Origin: Heliocybe sulcata
Taxonomy: Eukaryota > Basidiomycota > Agaricomycetes > Gloeophyllales > Gloeophyllaceae
Length of the DNA stretch: 64,000 nucleotides
Assembly (NCBI GenBank): GCA_004369045.1
Contig: ML213507.1
Location: 104,906 to 168,905, forward strand
Reading direction: 5' to 3'
In this document: positions 37,201 to 46,965 of the stretch, piece by piece
Position numbering within the stretch: the first letter of the stretch is position 1
Layout: each line of letters starts with the position of its first letter
Made by a program: the position numbers and the translations under genes
Notes under the pieces: model-generated
Told to the model about the DNA's origin: nothing
The model's input: the letters and a program-made list of their open reading frames with translations, nothing else
Databases searched by the model: none

Positions 37201-38156
37201 GCTGCCTCGCTGGTGCCTTTGCATATGCTGTCCATCAAGTTTCGAGTCAATTCCGAGGCTGTGCGTGCCTTGCGGGCACCGGTGCGGCCTCCACACGGCC
37301 CATCAGCGCTTTTTGATGCGGTGCTGTGCGCGTTCCCACGCTCCTTTTGGTATGCGCCCACCTTTGCACATGGTCACTGTAGTGTACGGAGAGTGTTCCC
37401 CTTGTCTGAGGTTTGTGATAGATTGTTTTGCAGGAGTAGTTTCACTTTGTTAGCATATGGTACTCATTTTATTTGATTTTCTCTGTAGTCTACTTAACTC
37501 GGACTTCCCGACACTTAGGTTAGGTTAGGTTAGCTTCGGCCTTAGGTCTACCTCCCTGCGCAATCCTACTGTTCCCCTCTAAACTCTGCGTTGCTTATCT
37601 CTCTGAGCTTACTGCGTCTACTGTCTGCTGCCTCTCGTCGCTGCGCTGCTGTTCCCGATTGCTGTCGCTGCTGCTGTCTGTGTTCCGCCAGACACCAGAG
37701 TTTCCCGTTTTCGCATTTTTCTATTTTTAGCGTCTACATCTATTTTTAGTTAGTGCGCGCATTTCGCTTCTAGAGCGCGTGCTGTCACACGCCGTCGCAT
37801 TTTGATCGCATTCTATTTTTAGCTTTGATCGCATTTTCATTAGAGTATACGTCGCCCTGTGGTTCGCGGTCTCGGCCCTATACCTATTAAACTCCCTCCG
37901 AACGTTTTACTATACCCTTCGTCGCCCCGGACCTCGCAGCCATCTAGCACCAAGGGATTGGTGCTATGCTTTGTGGTTGTTGTTCCCCTTTAGGTCTGTG
38001 CGGGTTTCGTCGTGTGTTCGTGCCTTTCACCGCGGCTACCCATACCTCGTATGCTGGTCCGGCTACGACAAAGCCGACGACACTTGGGTCCCAGGCCGCG
38101 AACTCAAAGATTGTCAAGCCCTCGACGACTGGGAAGATTCGCATGCCCAAGCCTAG
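34252..38156 (+). pseudogene. Gypsy Pol: RT, RNase H, integrase, split chromodomain
   Basis: Same frame as the upstream Gag-protease region. Reverse transcriptase has FAKIDMTNSF and YLDDIVIW. RNase H has TDTSQW and GEDNTVADALSR. Integrase has an HHCC zinc-binding region (CPTCQRNK) and the D,D(35)E triad in AIDFIGPL, VSDRDRLF and HPETDGASEHTNK. The chromodomain begins EWTVERIIDQ and is cut at 36921 by the solo LTR. It resumes at 38034 with GYPYLVCWSGYDKADDTWVP and ends at TAG 38154-38156. The usual MPFGL of RT reads MPQGG. With the stop at 34249 and the insertion, the element is not autonomous. Confidence 0.9.
36922..38029 (+). mobile_element. Solo LTR nested in the gypsy chromodomain
   Basis: 1,108 bp with TG...CA ends and a 4-bp duplication CCGC on both sides (36918-36921, 38030-38033). 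Removing it restores the chromodomain frame exactly. The sequence matches 16020-16563 plus 19465-20017. It contains a TTAGG-type triple repeat near 37515 and the recurrent hairpin at 37946-37965. No internal region remains, as expected after LTR-LTR recombination. Confidence 0.85.
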
Positions 38157-38201
38157 CCCTGTCCGCCTACCTCTACCCTTTTTCTTTGGAAGGGGGGAGA
38201 G

Positions 38202-38503
38202 TGTAATCCTGTCGATCACAACCGCCACCACGCACGTGCTACGCATCCAGTTATGGCTTTCCCATTTCCCTTCTTATCTCCCCATCACATGCCACACCTG
38301 CTTCGATTTCACAGTTGCTTCTCCCGTAGCTAGTTCCCTTCCTATGCTTCACGCTCGCTGTCACTCGTTCACGCTTATAAGCTGACGAGTCTCCGGTCTT
38401 GTACGATATTCCTTTTTCCCCGCTCTCTCGTGTCTTGCAATCCAACACAAGGTCCTGTTCGTTTGTGTGCGTTCTGAGTGTTGCCCGCGCCTGCGGGCTT
38501 CCA
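38202..38503 (+). repeat. 3' LTR of the gypsy element
   Basis: 302 bp, same ends as the 5' LTR. It differs at scattered sites, mostly transitions. Confidence 0.9.
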
Positions 38504-38508
38504 GCTGT

Positions 38509-39120
38509 CTTCCATAAGAAAATCCATTGTATATGTTACAAAGTAAAGTATAAGGAGGAAGCTAGGGTACAAGGAGCCCGATTGAAGAACTGTAGCACGA
38601 ACAGGACTTACGAGTTTCAGCCACAGCATCTGGGAGATCTCGCCCCAAATCCTTTTCTGGTACCGTGTCCCGCATATGGTGCGTGGCTGTGTGTGGGACA
38701 CCATCCGAGAAAGGGCAAAGACCAACTTCTGCCAGCGCTATCCGTAGAGTTCACTAGCCTAATCTGCGACACCGTTGCACTAGTTTTTCAAGATCCGCGT
38801 AGTGCCACTTCAACTTGGCACCCTTCAATATCCCCATCAACTCTAAAGGATCCATTCTGTGTCCTGTTCCTTTGCATTTGCTATACTCTGACCGCATATG
38901 CAGTATATCTAGGGAATTCTGCGAATCTTGTGCTGTTCTAAGATTAAATTGATTGTACATCTGCAACTTGTCAGCCACTCCGCGCTTGAAGCACCCAAGA
39001 ATAAGCCCGTCAAAAATATACAAGAGCCGGAGTCACAAGCTTATCATCTCGAGCCACGCGGAACTTGTTCAAGGCTGCGCTAATATTAAAGTACGGCATG
39101 ACTATACCTGAGCCGTATGC
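38509..39120. other. Spacer between gypsy and copia insertions
   Basis: No domain could be named. Minus-strand frames (39023-38754 and 38725-38375) may be remnants of the host sequence that received both elements. Confidence 0.3.
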
Positions 39121-39387
39121 TGTTGAGGATCGATGATGTGAAGAACTGACCTTCACTCACGTGACGAAGCGTCGGAAGTATATATACCTATAGCTTCCCA
39201 CTTCCCGCTTTCCTCAGTCGTTATGCAATAGACTGAGGTAAGCCACCATGCATTCGATACACCTATTGTACATTACCTGACAAGTAGACTAGTTCTCCCT
39301 ACTCTAGGTACGGTACAATATACAGTCATTATGCAATAGACTGAGTTCTCCCTACTCTAGCCTAAAGCTCTAGCTTCAGATTCAACA
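39121..39387 (+). repeat. 5' LTR of the copia element
   Basis: 267 bp with 5-bp inverted ends TGTTG/CAACA. Two internal copies of CAGTC-TTATGCAATAGACTGAG lie near 39215-39340. The first 104 bp match the two surviving pieces of the 3' LTR. Confidence 0.85.
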
Positions 39388-39398
39388 GGTTATGAGCC
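39388..39398 (+). promoter_or_regulatory. Primer site complementary to initiator tRNA-Met anticodon loop
   Basis: GGTTATGAGCC directly follows the LTR. It is the complement of GGCTCATAACC, the anticodon stem-loop of initiator tRNA-Met. Copia-type elements are known to prime from a half-molecule of this tRNA rather than from its 3' end. Confidence 0.75.
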
Positions 39399-39582
39399 AC
39401 TGCCACTTCGCACTCTGATCTACATCCGAGTCGCAGAAGCTTTTAGGCTTTAGGTTTTTGATCCGAGAACTCTACTGCACCCGAAGCACCCATCAAAGTG
39501 TGTGTTCATAGTACGCGTCTCTCTCTCGCAACGCGTCTACTGTCCCTCTGCTCTCTTCAGCACTGCTCTTTTCTCTTCGAAG

Positions 39583-42500
39583 ATGTCTGCTGTAAACCCT
39601 GGTGTTCCGAAATCTGAGCCTACGCTGGACCAGACGACACCACCGCCCACGAATGTTCTACCTACACACGCGGGTGTATACCAAATGCCGCCACCTCCGA
39701 GAATTCCTCTGATTCAGATTCCCGGATCCTTAATCTCGGCAACGAATGCATTGTCTCTGTCACTCGCGAAGAACAACTGGCCACAATGGTCCCGGAATAT
39801 GGACAGCACATTGAGCCTCTACAGTCTATCCGGCTGGCTCGATGGAACCATCACTCGTCCGGATCCCACTACCGAGCCCGCAGCTGCCGCCAATTGGGAC
39901 ACCAATAACAAGGCTGTCAAGTCATTCATCGCCATGCGTGTTGAGGAGGAGGAATACCGGTGCTTCGAGGGGATCACTTTGGCTAGCGACGTATGAACCG
40001 CACTGAAAAATCGCCACGAACAGCAGGGTCCCCTTGCTCAGATCTTGCTGATTCAAAAGGCCTTTCGAACTCGCTACTCCCATGCTGAGCGCTTCGCGCA
40101 GACCAGTCTTGCTCTGTCTAATCTGGTTGAGCGCATATATGCTATAGGTTTACCCACCACGGAATCCTTCCTGACGATACTTATGCTGAACGCTCTCGAA
40201 GACTTCCCCAACATCCGAGACCAAGTAGCTTCATCACTTGCTGCATCTAGCACTAGTCACCCATTCACGTCGAACCATATTCGGACTCGCCTTGATCTTG
40301 AACAAAAACTGACGGAACATGATGCCCAAGCACCTCTGATGGCGACGTCGAATGAAGCACTCACCGCCCAATCCAAATCCACACCTAAGGCGATGTCTGT
40401 TACTGCCAAGAATTGCCCTCACTGTGGGGGTCGTGGCCATAAGGTGGATACTTGCTGGGCACCTGGTGGTCCGATGGAAGGCTGCCGCGACGAAGTTCTC
40501 GCGGCGAAGCGTCGCAATCATACTGCGCCCTCTCCTAGTGTCTCGACTACGGCTGGACAACTCGACGGCGTACGTTATGATAAATCGGGGTGCGCATATA
40601 TACTCGATAGTGTCACAAACGAGGCCATTTTTCTTGCCGCATCGTCCTTTGCTCCACCTATCATCGCCACGCAGGAGAACCAAGTCCTTCACGTTGAACC
40701 AATGATGCCTATCCCCGACTGGATCCATCAGTACACTGAGATCGACACCGACCGCATCGAGTATGCAACTCTTCTAGCCATCAACGGTCCAGACAAGACT
40801 AGGGTCGACTGGCGCGAGAGGAGGAGAAACAACATCGACCTAGCTGCTCTAACAATCACACCTGTCAATTCAAAGGATAGCACCCCCGTTGTCGATCTTG
40901 AGCATACTCCCTTCTTTATCGACTCTGGTGCGACAACACATATATCCCCATATCAGAGCGACTTCTACAACATCCGCCGTATCCCTCCACACCCTGTTGC
41001 TGGTGTTGGCGGGTCCGTGATCCATGCTATCGGGATTGGCAAGATTAAACTGCGTATCACTCGGGGGATCAAAATTGTGCTTGAGGACGCTCTCTATATC
41101 CCTGAATCTACTGTCCGTCTCATCTCAGTCTCTAAGGTGACGAAGACTACAGGCCTTATAGTTCTGTTCGATAACGAGAGGGCTTGGATGATCAAACGAA
41201 ACGGTACTACTGTTGCTAATGGTTCTTTGACCTCTTGCTCACTGTACCGTCTCCACCTCTTCTCGCCCACCACCGAGCATGCTTTCTTCGCCGCATGTGT
41301 CCCGAATATTGCCGTATGGCACCGGCGCCTTGGGAATCTCAACGCGCATTCTATTGTGGACATGGCACGTAAAGGACTGGCCAAAGGTATGCCTATTGAC
41401 CTGTCACATGAACCGGGCAAATGTGAACATTGCATTCTTGGCAAGCAGTCCAAAAATTCTGTTCCGAAGGTTCGCGAAGGAAAAAGGGCGGAAAGACGGT
41501 TAGGGATTATATATGCTGATTTGATGGAGGAGTCTGTGGTTTCAGGACGTGGCAACAAATTTGTACTGAACCTAATTGACGACTACTCTTCCTTTATCTG
41601 GTCCATTCCACTTCGATCGAAGGATGCTGCCTTCCCGGCGCTTCAGACTTGGGAACACGAACGCGAAAATGAGACCGGCCTCAAGATCAGTATCTATCGT
41701 ACCGACAGCGGCGAACTCAAAAGCTCTCAAATGACCGCTTGGCTTGCGGCTCGTGGAACACAGCATCAATTAACCGCTCCACATGTTTCGGCCATAATGG
41801 GCGTGTAGAACGTGTACATCGGACGCTCCGCAACCGAGCCCGTTCCATGCGCCTCCAAGCGAACGTCCCAGTTAAGTTATGGGATCACTTCATCGAAACT
41901 GCGGCATACCTCACCGTGCGTACTCCCACTCGAACGCTCGTCAATAGTACACCATTTGAGGCGTATTACGGACACAAACCCGACGTATCTCACTTACGAG
42001 AGATTGGGTGCGCATCTTTTGTTCTCATTCAGAACGAATATAATCCAAAAGTCAACCCTCGATCATTGGAATGTGTTCTGATCGGTTATAGCCCACAATC
42101 CAAAGCATACAAATGCTATCACTGTCAAACAGGTCGTATTATTCTTTCATACCACATCAAGTTTATTGAATCTCACGAGATGGAATCAAAACCATACAAA
42201 CCTGGCACCGTCCTCAACAATGCACCGTCCTCTATTGCAGATGACGAGGACTCCATGCCTCTCACAGATTCCAGAATTGCTCCCTCTCTGATATCGATGA
42301 ATCCACCATCGACCCATGTCACGATCCCGCCTAGCCTTCCCTCTACGCCTACTCCCGCATCTGATCCTCCTGCGTCTGATCTCACCAATTCCGAAGGCAG
42401 CCTTCCAATGGATACTCCGAATGTTGACGCTCCTACACTACGCCGCTCTTCTTGAATACCAATACCCAGCGATAAGCAAGCTGCCGCTGAAGGACTATCA

Positions 42501-44267
42501 AAAGTCTCGCAACTCGAACGGGCTGTAGCTGAATCTAGGGCTAGTGGAGAACGACTTCGGCAGGAACGTGCTAAACTACCCGATAGCAGACCCACTACTG
42601 TCGACGAAGCTCTTGCTTTACTTCACGAGTCTTACGCAGCGCTTAAAGAAGGTCATATTGATGTTGAGTATCTGGATGATCCTAGGACTTATAAAGAGGC
42701 AATGTCCCTTCCGGATTCCACCGCCTGGCATAAAGCACTCTTGGATGAATTTGCTTCTCTAAAAGAGCTGGGGGTCTATAAGCTTGTTCCTCGCACTTCT
42801 GTACCTGCTGGACGCAAACTCATGCGTGGCTGACCAGTTTTCCGCTTGAAATGCGATGAAAATGGTGAACCTGCTCGTTACAAAGCATGTTATGTTTGCA
42901 GGGGCTTCGAGGCTATCCTCGGTCTGGACTACAAGAAGACAACCTCACCGACCATGTGCATGGAATCATTCCAGGTTCTGCTCCACTTATCAGCTGCTTT
43001 AGGCTGGGATGCTCAACAAATCGATATCAAGACTGCCTACCTCTATGGACTACTTCCAGCCGATGAAACTTGCTATATGGAGCAACCCCAAGGCTTCGAA
43101 GAACCTGGCAAGGAGGATTGGGTCTGGGAACTCCAGAAGGGTCTCTACGGCATGAAACAGGCTGGACGAATCTGGAACCGCACGATGCACGATCGAATGA
43201 CTGAACTCGGATTCACACAGGTATCTTGCGAACACTGCATCTACTATCGCCATGATGAACACGGTACTGTGATCGCTGGCGTACACGTCGACGATTTCTT
43301 GTCCATCGCTAGTCAAACCGAGGCTAACGAACGATTCAAAGAACAACTCTGCGAGAAGTGGCAGATCTCCGACATGGGAGAAGCCAAATACTGCCTTGGC
43401 ATCGCCATAGAACGAGACCACACTTCTCATCGTGTGGCTATTTCCCAAACTGCTCTCATCGATCGCATCATATCTCAATTCCACATGACCGCCGCCCACC
43501 CTGTCTCAACTCCAATGGATCCCGGTCTCTGCCTCTCGCGTATGGAGCACTCGCCGAAGACCGAGGAGGAGAAGTTGGTTGCGGCGTCGTTACCCTATCG
43601 TTCCTTAGTCGGTTCTTTGAACTACTTGGCTACCGGCTCTCGTCCCGACATCGCGTACACTGTCACATACTTAAGTCAATTCCTTGATTGTTACGGACCT
43701 GCCCATTGGGAGGCAGCAAAACGTGTCGTACGTTATCTCAAAGGCTCTCGTGATCTCAAGCTATGTCTTGGAGGTCCTCTTGTTGATCAGCTGTCTGGGT
43801 ATACCGACACCGGATACGCAATGTGCCCTGACACTAGACGATCCATGGGCGGCTACTGCTTTACTCTGGGCTCCGGAATGGTCACCTGGTGCTCATGCAA
43901 ACAAAAGACAGTCTCTACTTCATCTTGCGAAGCCGAATATGTCGCCGCTGCTGAGTCTGCGAAAGAACTCATCTGGCTTCGAGCTCTACTCGAAGGGTTG
44001 AACTTCAAGCAGCTTAAACCTACGCCACTCCGATGCGACAATAACGGTGCCATCATCCTGTCCGGAGACCCCTCCTTTCACTCCCGTATGAAACATATTG
44101 ATATCAAACATCATTACATCCGAGAATGTTACGAGAAAGGAGCACTCGAGACTAGCTACGTCAACACCAAGGATAACACTGCCGATATTTTTACCAAAGC
44201 TCTAGAACCCGGCCCCTTCATCCATTTACGCAATCTGCTCGGCCTGCGTTCTCAGATTCAAGGCTGA
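39583..44267 (+). pseudogene. Copia Gag-Pol with one frameshift and three TGA stops
   Basis: Start MSAVNPG at 39583. A gag region with zinc knuckle CPHCGGRGHKVDTC (near 40415-40456) is followed by protease FIDSGATTH, integrase with DDYSSF, RTDSGE and HNGRVERVHR, reverse transcriptase with HVDDFLSI, and RNase H with GYTDTGYA and TSSCEAEYVAAAESAKE. The frame is broken by TGA at 39994-39996, a 1-nt loss near 41793 inside integrase, TGA at 42453-42455 and TGA at 42831-42833. Each TGA sits where Arg is plausible. Near 42850 and 42888 TGC and TGT stand where copia proteins usually have Arg. These are C-to-T changes at CpG. Not functional. Confidence 0.9.
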
Positions 44268-44344
44268 GGAGGAGCTTATTTCCATGCGAGGAGGAGTTGG
44301 ATTCGTTTCGGTTGGTTAGTTGTGTTCTTCATATCAAGGAGGAG

Positions 44345-44409
44345 TGTTGAGGATCGATGATGTGAAGAACTGACCTTCACTCACATGACGAAGCGTCGGA
44401 AGTATATAT
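44345..44409 (+). repeat. Copia 3' LTR, first piece
   Basis: 65 bp matching 39121-39185 with one difference, ending AAGTATATAT at the Helitron junction. Confidence 0.9.
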
Positions 44410-44600
44410 TACGAGTCCTGAGTTTACGAAGGTCGAGTCTTTACCGGAGAAAATGGTTCCGACCTTGATAGACGTGGGAACTTTATGCCGAGAAGACGTG
44501 TGAACTTTATTTGTAGTCTTACTTCAAAAGTTGTAATGAGTATTGCAACTCCGCTTGTAGTCTTGACTACAAAATCTGTTTGTAGTCTCAGTTTTCAGTA
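44410..44600 (+). repeat. Helitron left end with subterminal TTGTAGTC iterons
   Basis: TTGTAGTC occurs at 44511-44518, 44555-44562 and 44580-44587. The second copy forms a perfect hairpin with GACTACAA (44565-44572). The same arrangement recurs in the second Helitron near 63553-63628, so it is a conserved part of the end and may bind the transposase. Confidence 0.65.
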
Positions 44601-45062
44601 ATCGGGACGGTGGCTCATCCCATCTTCCCCGTTCGTACTGAGCTTTCAAATATATTATCTAGGTACTAATTGGAGTGTCTGGGATTATTTTCGGTATTTG
44701 TGATGCTAGCATGCCCCCCGCGTGGATTTATCTTTGTGCGCGTCTCTACAAACCAACTTCTCACCGTGGGAGAGTGGTGATTGAGCACCACCGCCGCGTC
44801 GAATTCAAATGCCGGCCTCTCATTGGCTCGTATGCCCTTCAAATGTGGCGCTTATCTTCTTCCTTACACTACAAGTTGTAATTATATCGCTTTCAAGTCT
44901 TGAAACCTTTGATGCGTATCAGGTATCGATTCTCGGAAATCTCGCCGACTTCATGGATATTATTAAATTATCGAGTTCTACCCGCGCAGTCTGAGAGCTG
45001 GTCCGTGGTTGTTCACTATGCTGTTTACTGTTAGATATAGTGACCGGGTAATATTCTGTAAC

Positions 45063-45720
45063 TTACTTCTTTATTACCTTCCACACTCTTGGGATGTCGT
45101 TCATCTGGAATTTGATGAACCGCTCGCTGGTGCGGGATACCTTGAATATAATAAATTCCCCTTTGTATCGCACGCCATCACATTCTCTAGCAACGGATTC
45201 ATTGTCAGCCGGGTACCGTTGACTTTTGTTGTAGTAAATTGCATAGCGTTCATCCCGGTCCGCTTCCTGGGTGATGTATGGTCTGGGATTTGTATGCATG
45301 GACTTGATTTTCTCAGGAAATCTGAAGTGGACGTCGACCGATCTCGGGATGCTGGTGTGGTCGTCATAGGGGTGGTTGTCGACCGCCGCCAATATGAAAC
45401 TTGGTTGTCCCTGTATGGGTATCTTGTAGCATACTGTTGACGTTGTCTAATGGCCAATTAGAATTTGTTGCGATGGATTTAAATGTTGTGATTACCGTTG
45501 TGGGCATGTTTATTTTCGGAGCACGGATGGGGTCGTTTGCGTTGCGCGAGTCTGTTTGTTGCTCTTATTTAGGGTCTGGCATTTATGATCAAATGGTGCG
45601 CGTGTATATCTTCGATCCTTTCCCATCTAGGACAGATCCGGTTATCGAATATTCCCAGTCCGGGAATTTGTTCGTGTTTTCATCAGACGGTGGCGGCTAT
45701 TTGTTCATGTTACAATGTTG
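45063..45720 (-). CDS. Helitron cargo gene of unknown function, C-terminal exon
   Basis: The clear part is an exon from about 45430 (acceptor AACAG) to the stop at 45063, reading through FILAAVDNHPYDD and KGEFIIFKVSRTSERF to KVIKK. An upstream exon containing NKFPDWEYSITGSV (about 45700-45600) is likely, but the join is not resolved. No family is recognised. It is the outermost cargo gene at the left end, in the same orientation as the next three. Whether it is intact cannot be judged. Confidence 0.4.
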
Positions 45721-45828
45721 AGTGGCGCGCTATGTTGCGCTTTTCTGTTATTCGCTGTTTCTCCGCTATTATAGAGGTTGCAGGCCTTTAATGTGTAATA
45801 GGATGATTGATCATAATAAGTAACTATC

Positions 45829-46924
45829 CTAATGTACGCGTCTATTGTTGATCTTCTCCAACCCACTCACGAAAGGTGTACATATGTCACCTATCTCTTT
45901 TATACGCTGTAATATTTTTTTGTCACCCCGCGCCTTCAATCTCTCCTTCACATCGCTTTCAAACTCTTCCCATCGAGTACTCACCGACTTTCGTCCATCT
46001 TCCAAATGGATCAATTCTCTTGGATGCTCGAACGCTTCCCATACCTCATCCAGGAAGCACAGGAAAGAATTCCCGGTGAGCGTAATGAGGATGTTGATGA
46101 AAACACCCTGATCTTGCCATAGACCCTGTCGTCCCGGCTTCCGCGAGTATCCTAGCCAGTGACAAAGTACCTTGATAACCTCGTCCGTGACGACCGCGTA
46201 GCAACGGTCTCTGTCGTTGGTGCCATTTACCAGTTTCAGACGCGTAGGCTGCACCGTCGCTATACTGTTGTCGGGAAAGTTGACCAAGTAATCTTTCGCG
46301 TCTAATTCAAGTGGTCGGTTGTGTCGTGTTGTGAGATATTCGAGAACTTTTGCGGAGAGATCGGTGAGCCAGTTACGCTTGTTCTTCCACAGTGCATCCT
46401 CGCAGTCCTTTTGGCACTGAACCTCCATAAACGCCCATATCTTCCATATGCCCATCATGACGCTGTGTCGGATCATTCTTCTGGCTATCCCGAGACGCTT
46501 CAAGCTGGTCCGGCCTTTAGCTAGTTGGTCCAGTATTATCATGATGTCCGAAAGTGTTTGTCATGTGCGCCTAGTGTTGACATCTTCTTGCGTGAATGCG
46601 AGGAGATTAGTAGAGAATGCTGCTAGTTGAGACGACTTGGGGAGCGAGAAGGTGGTGGAAGCGGCGGGGTTTAGTGTAGCCTCTTCGGCGAGTTCCCTAA
46701 CGATCGCTTGTAAAGCATCCTTGTCCAATATCGCCAGGAGCGATGTCTTGTAGTTCTTAGATGATTGACGCGCTGTATAATATAATGAGTGGTAATCCCA
46801 TTTGTCAATTGAGTCATGTACTGGTTACGGATGCTTCCGTTTGTTTGCCTTTACCTTTGAGCGTTTCCTTCTCCGTACGACCTATCTCCGCATCTTGTGG
46901 ATCCGTAGGCATATTAGAATTCAT
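45829..46924 (-). pseudogene. Helitron cargo gene, 314 codons with one in-frame TGA
   Basis: Two exons, 46924-46822 and 46772-45829, give 314 codons in agreeing phase (donor GTACAT, acceptor TATACAG). A hydrophilic N terminus (KGKGKQTEA) is followed by a helical body with LLAILDKDALQAIVRELA, a Trp/Cys-containing segment and a charged C terminus. I recognise no family. The frame is broken by TGA at 46563-46561 where CGA (Arg) would fit. The gene begins 42 bp after the stop of the TET/JBP-like gene on the same strand. A downstream ATG (46542) could still give a 237-aa protein. Confidence 0.5.
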
Positions 46925-46965
46925 ACGAACGCGATTTATAATAACGGAATCACGTTACCTTTACG

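Larger units (their letters stand above)
31772..38508 (+). mobile_element. Ty3/gypsy chromodomain retrotransposon with target duplications
   Basis: Full-length element: 5-bp target duplication GCTGT at 31772-31776 and 38504-38508; 302-bp LTRs at 31777-32078 and 38202-38503 with TG...CA ends; purine-rich tract (AAGGGGGGAGAG) ending at 38201 just before the 3' LTR; and gag-pol between. The LTRs differ at a modest number of sites, so the insertion is not brand new. A 1,108-bp solo LTR is nested at 36922-38029. Protein order (Gag, protease, RT, RNase H, integrase, chromodomain) is that of Ty3/gypsy chromoviruses. Confidence 0.93.
39121..44409 (+). mobile_element. Ty1/copia retrotransposon, 3' LTR interrupted
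   Basis: 5' LTR 39121-39387 (267 bp, ends TGTTG...CAACA), primer site at 39388, gag-pol 39583-44267, purine-rich tract CAAGGAGGAG at 44335-44344, and the first 65 bp of the 3' LTR (44345-44409). The LTR is then broken by an 18,994-bp Helitron, continues for 39 bp at 63404-63442 and is broken again by a second Helitron. The rest of the 3' LTR and its flank are outside the window. Confidence 0.9.

Noticed and set aside
37510-37540. TTAGG repeats resembling telomeric sequence (also near 19522)
   Set aside because: Only three units, inside an LTR, and the usual fungal unit is TTAGGG. It belongs to the repeat family, not to a telomere.
45009-45440. Plus-strand 143-aa hydrophobic frame at 45.0-45.4 kb
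   Set aside because: The opposite strand reads a more protein-like charged sequence with an acceptor site and the same orientation as neighbouring cargo genes.
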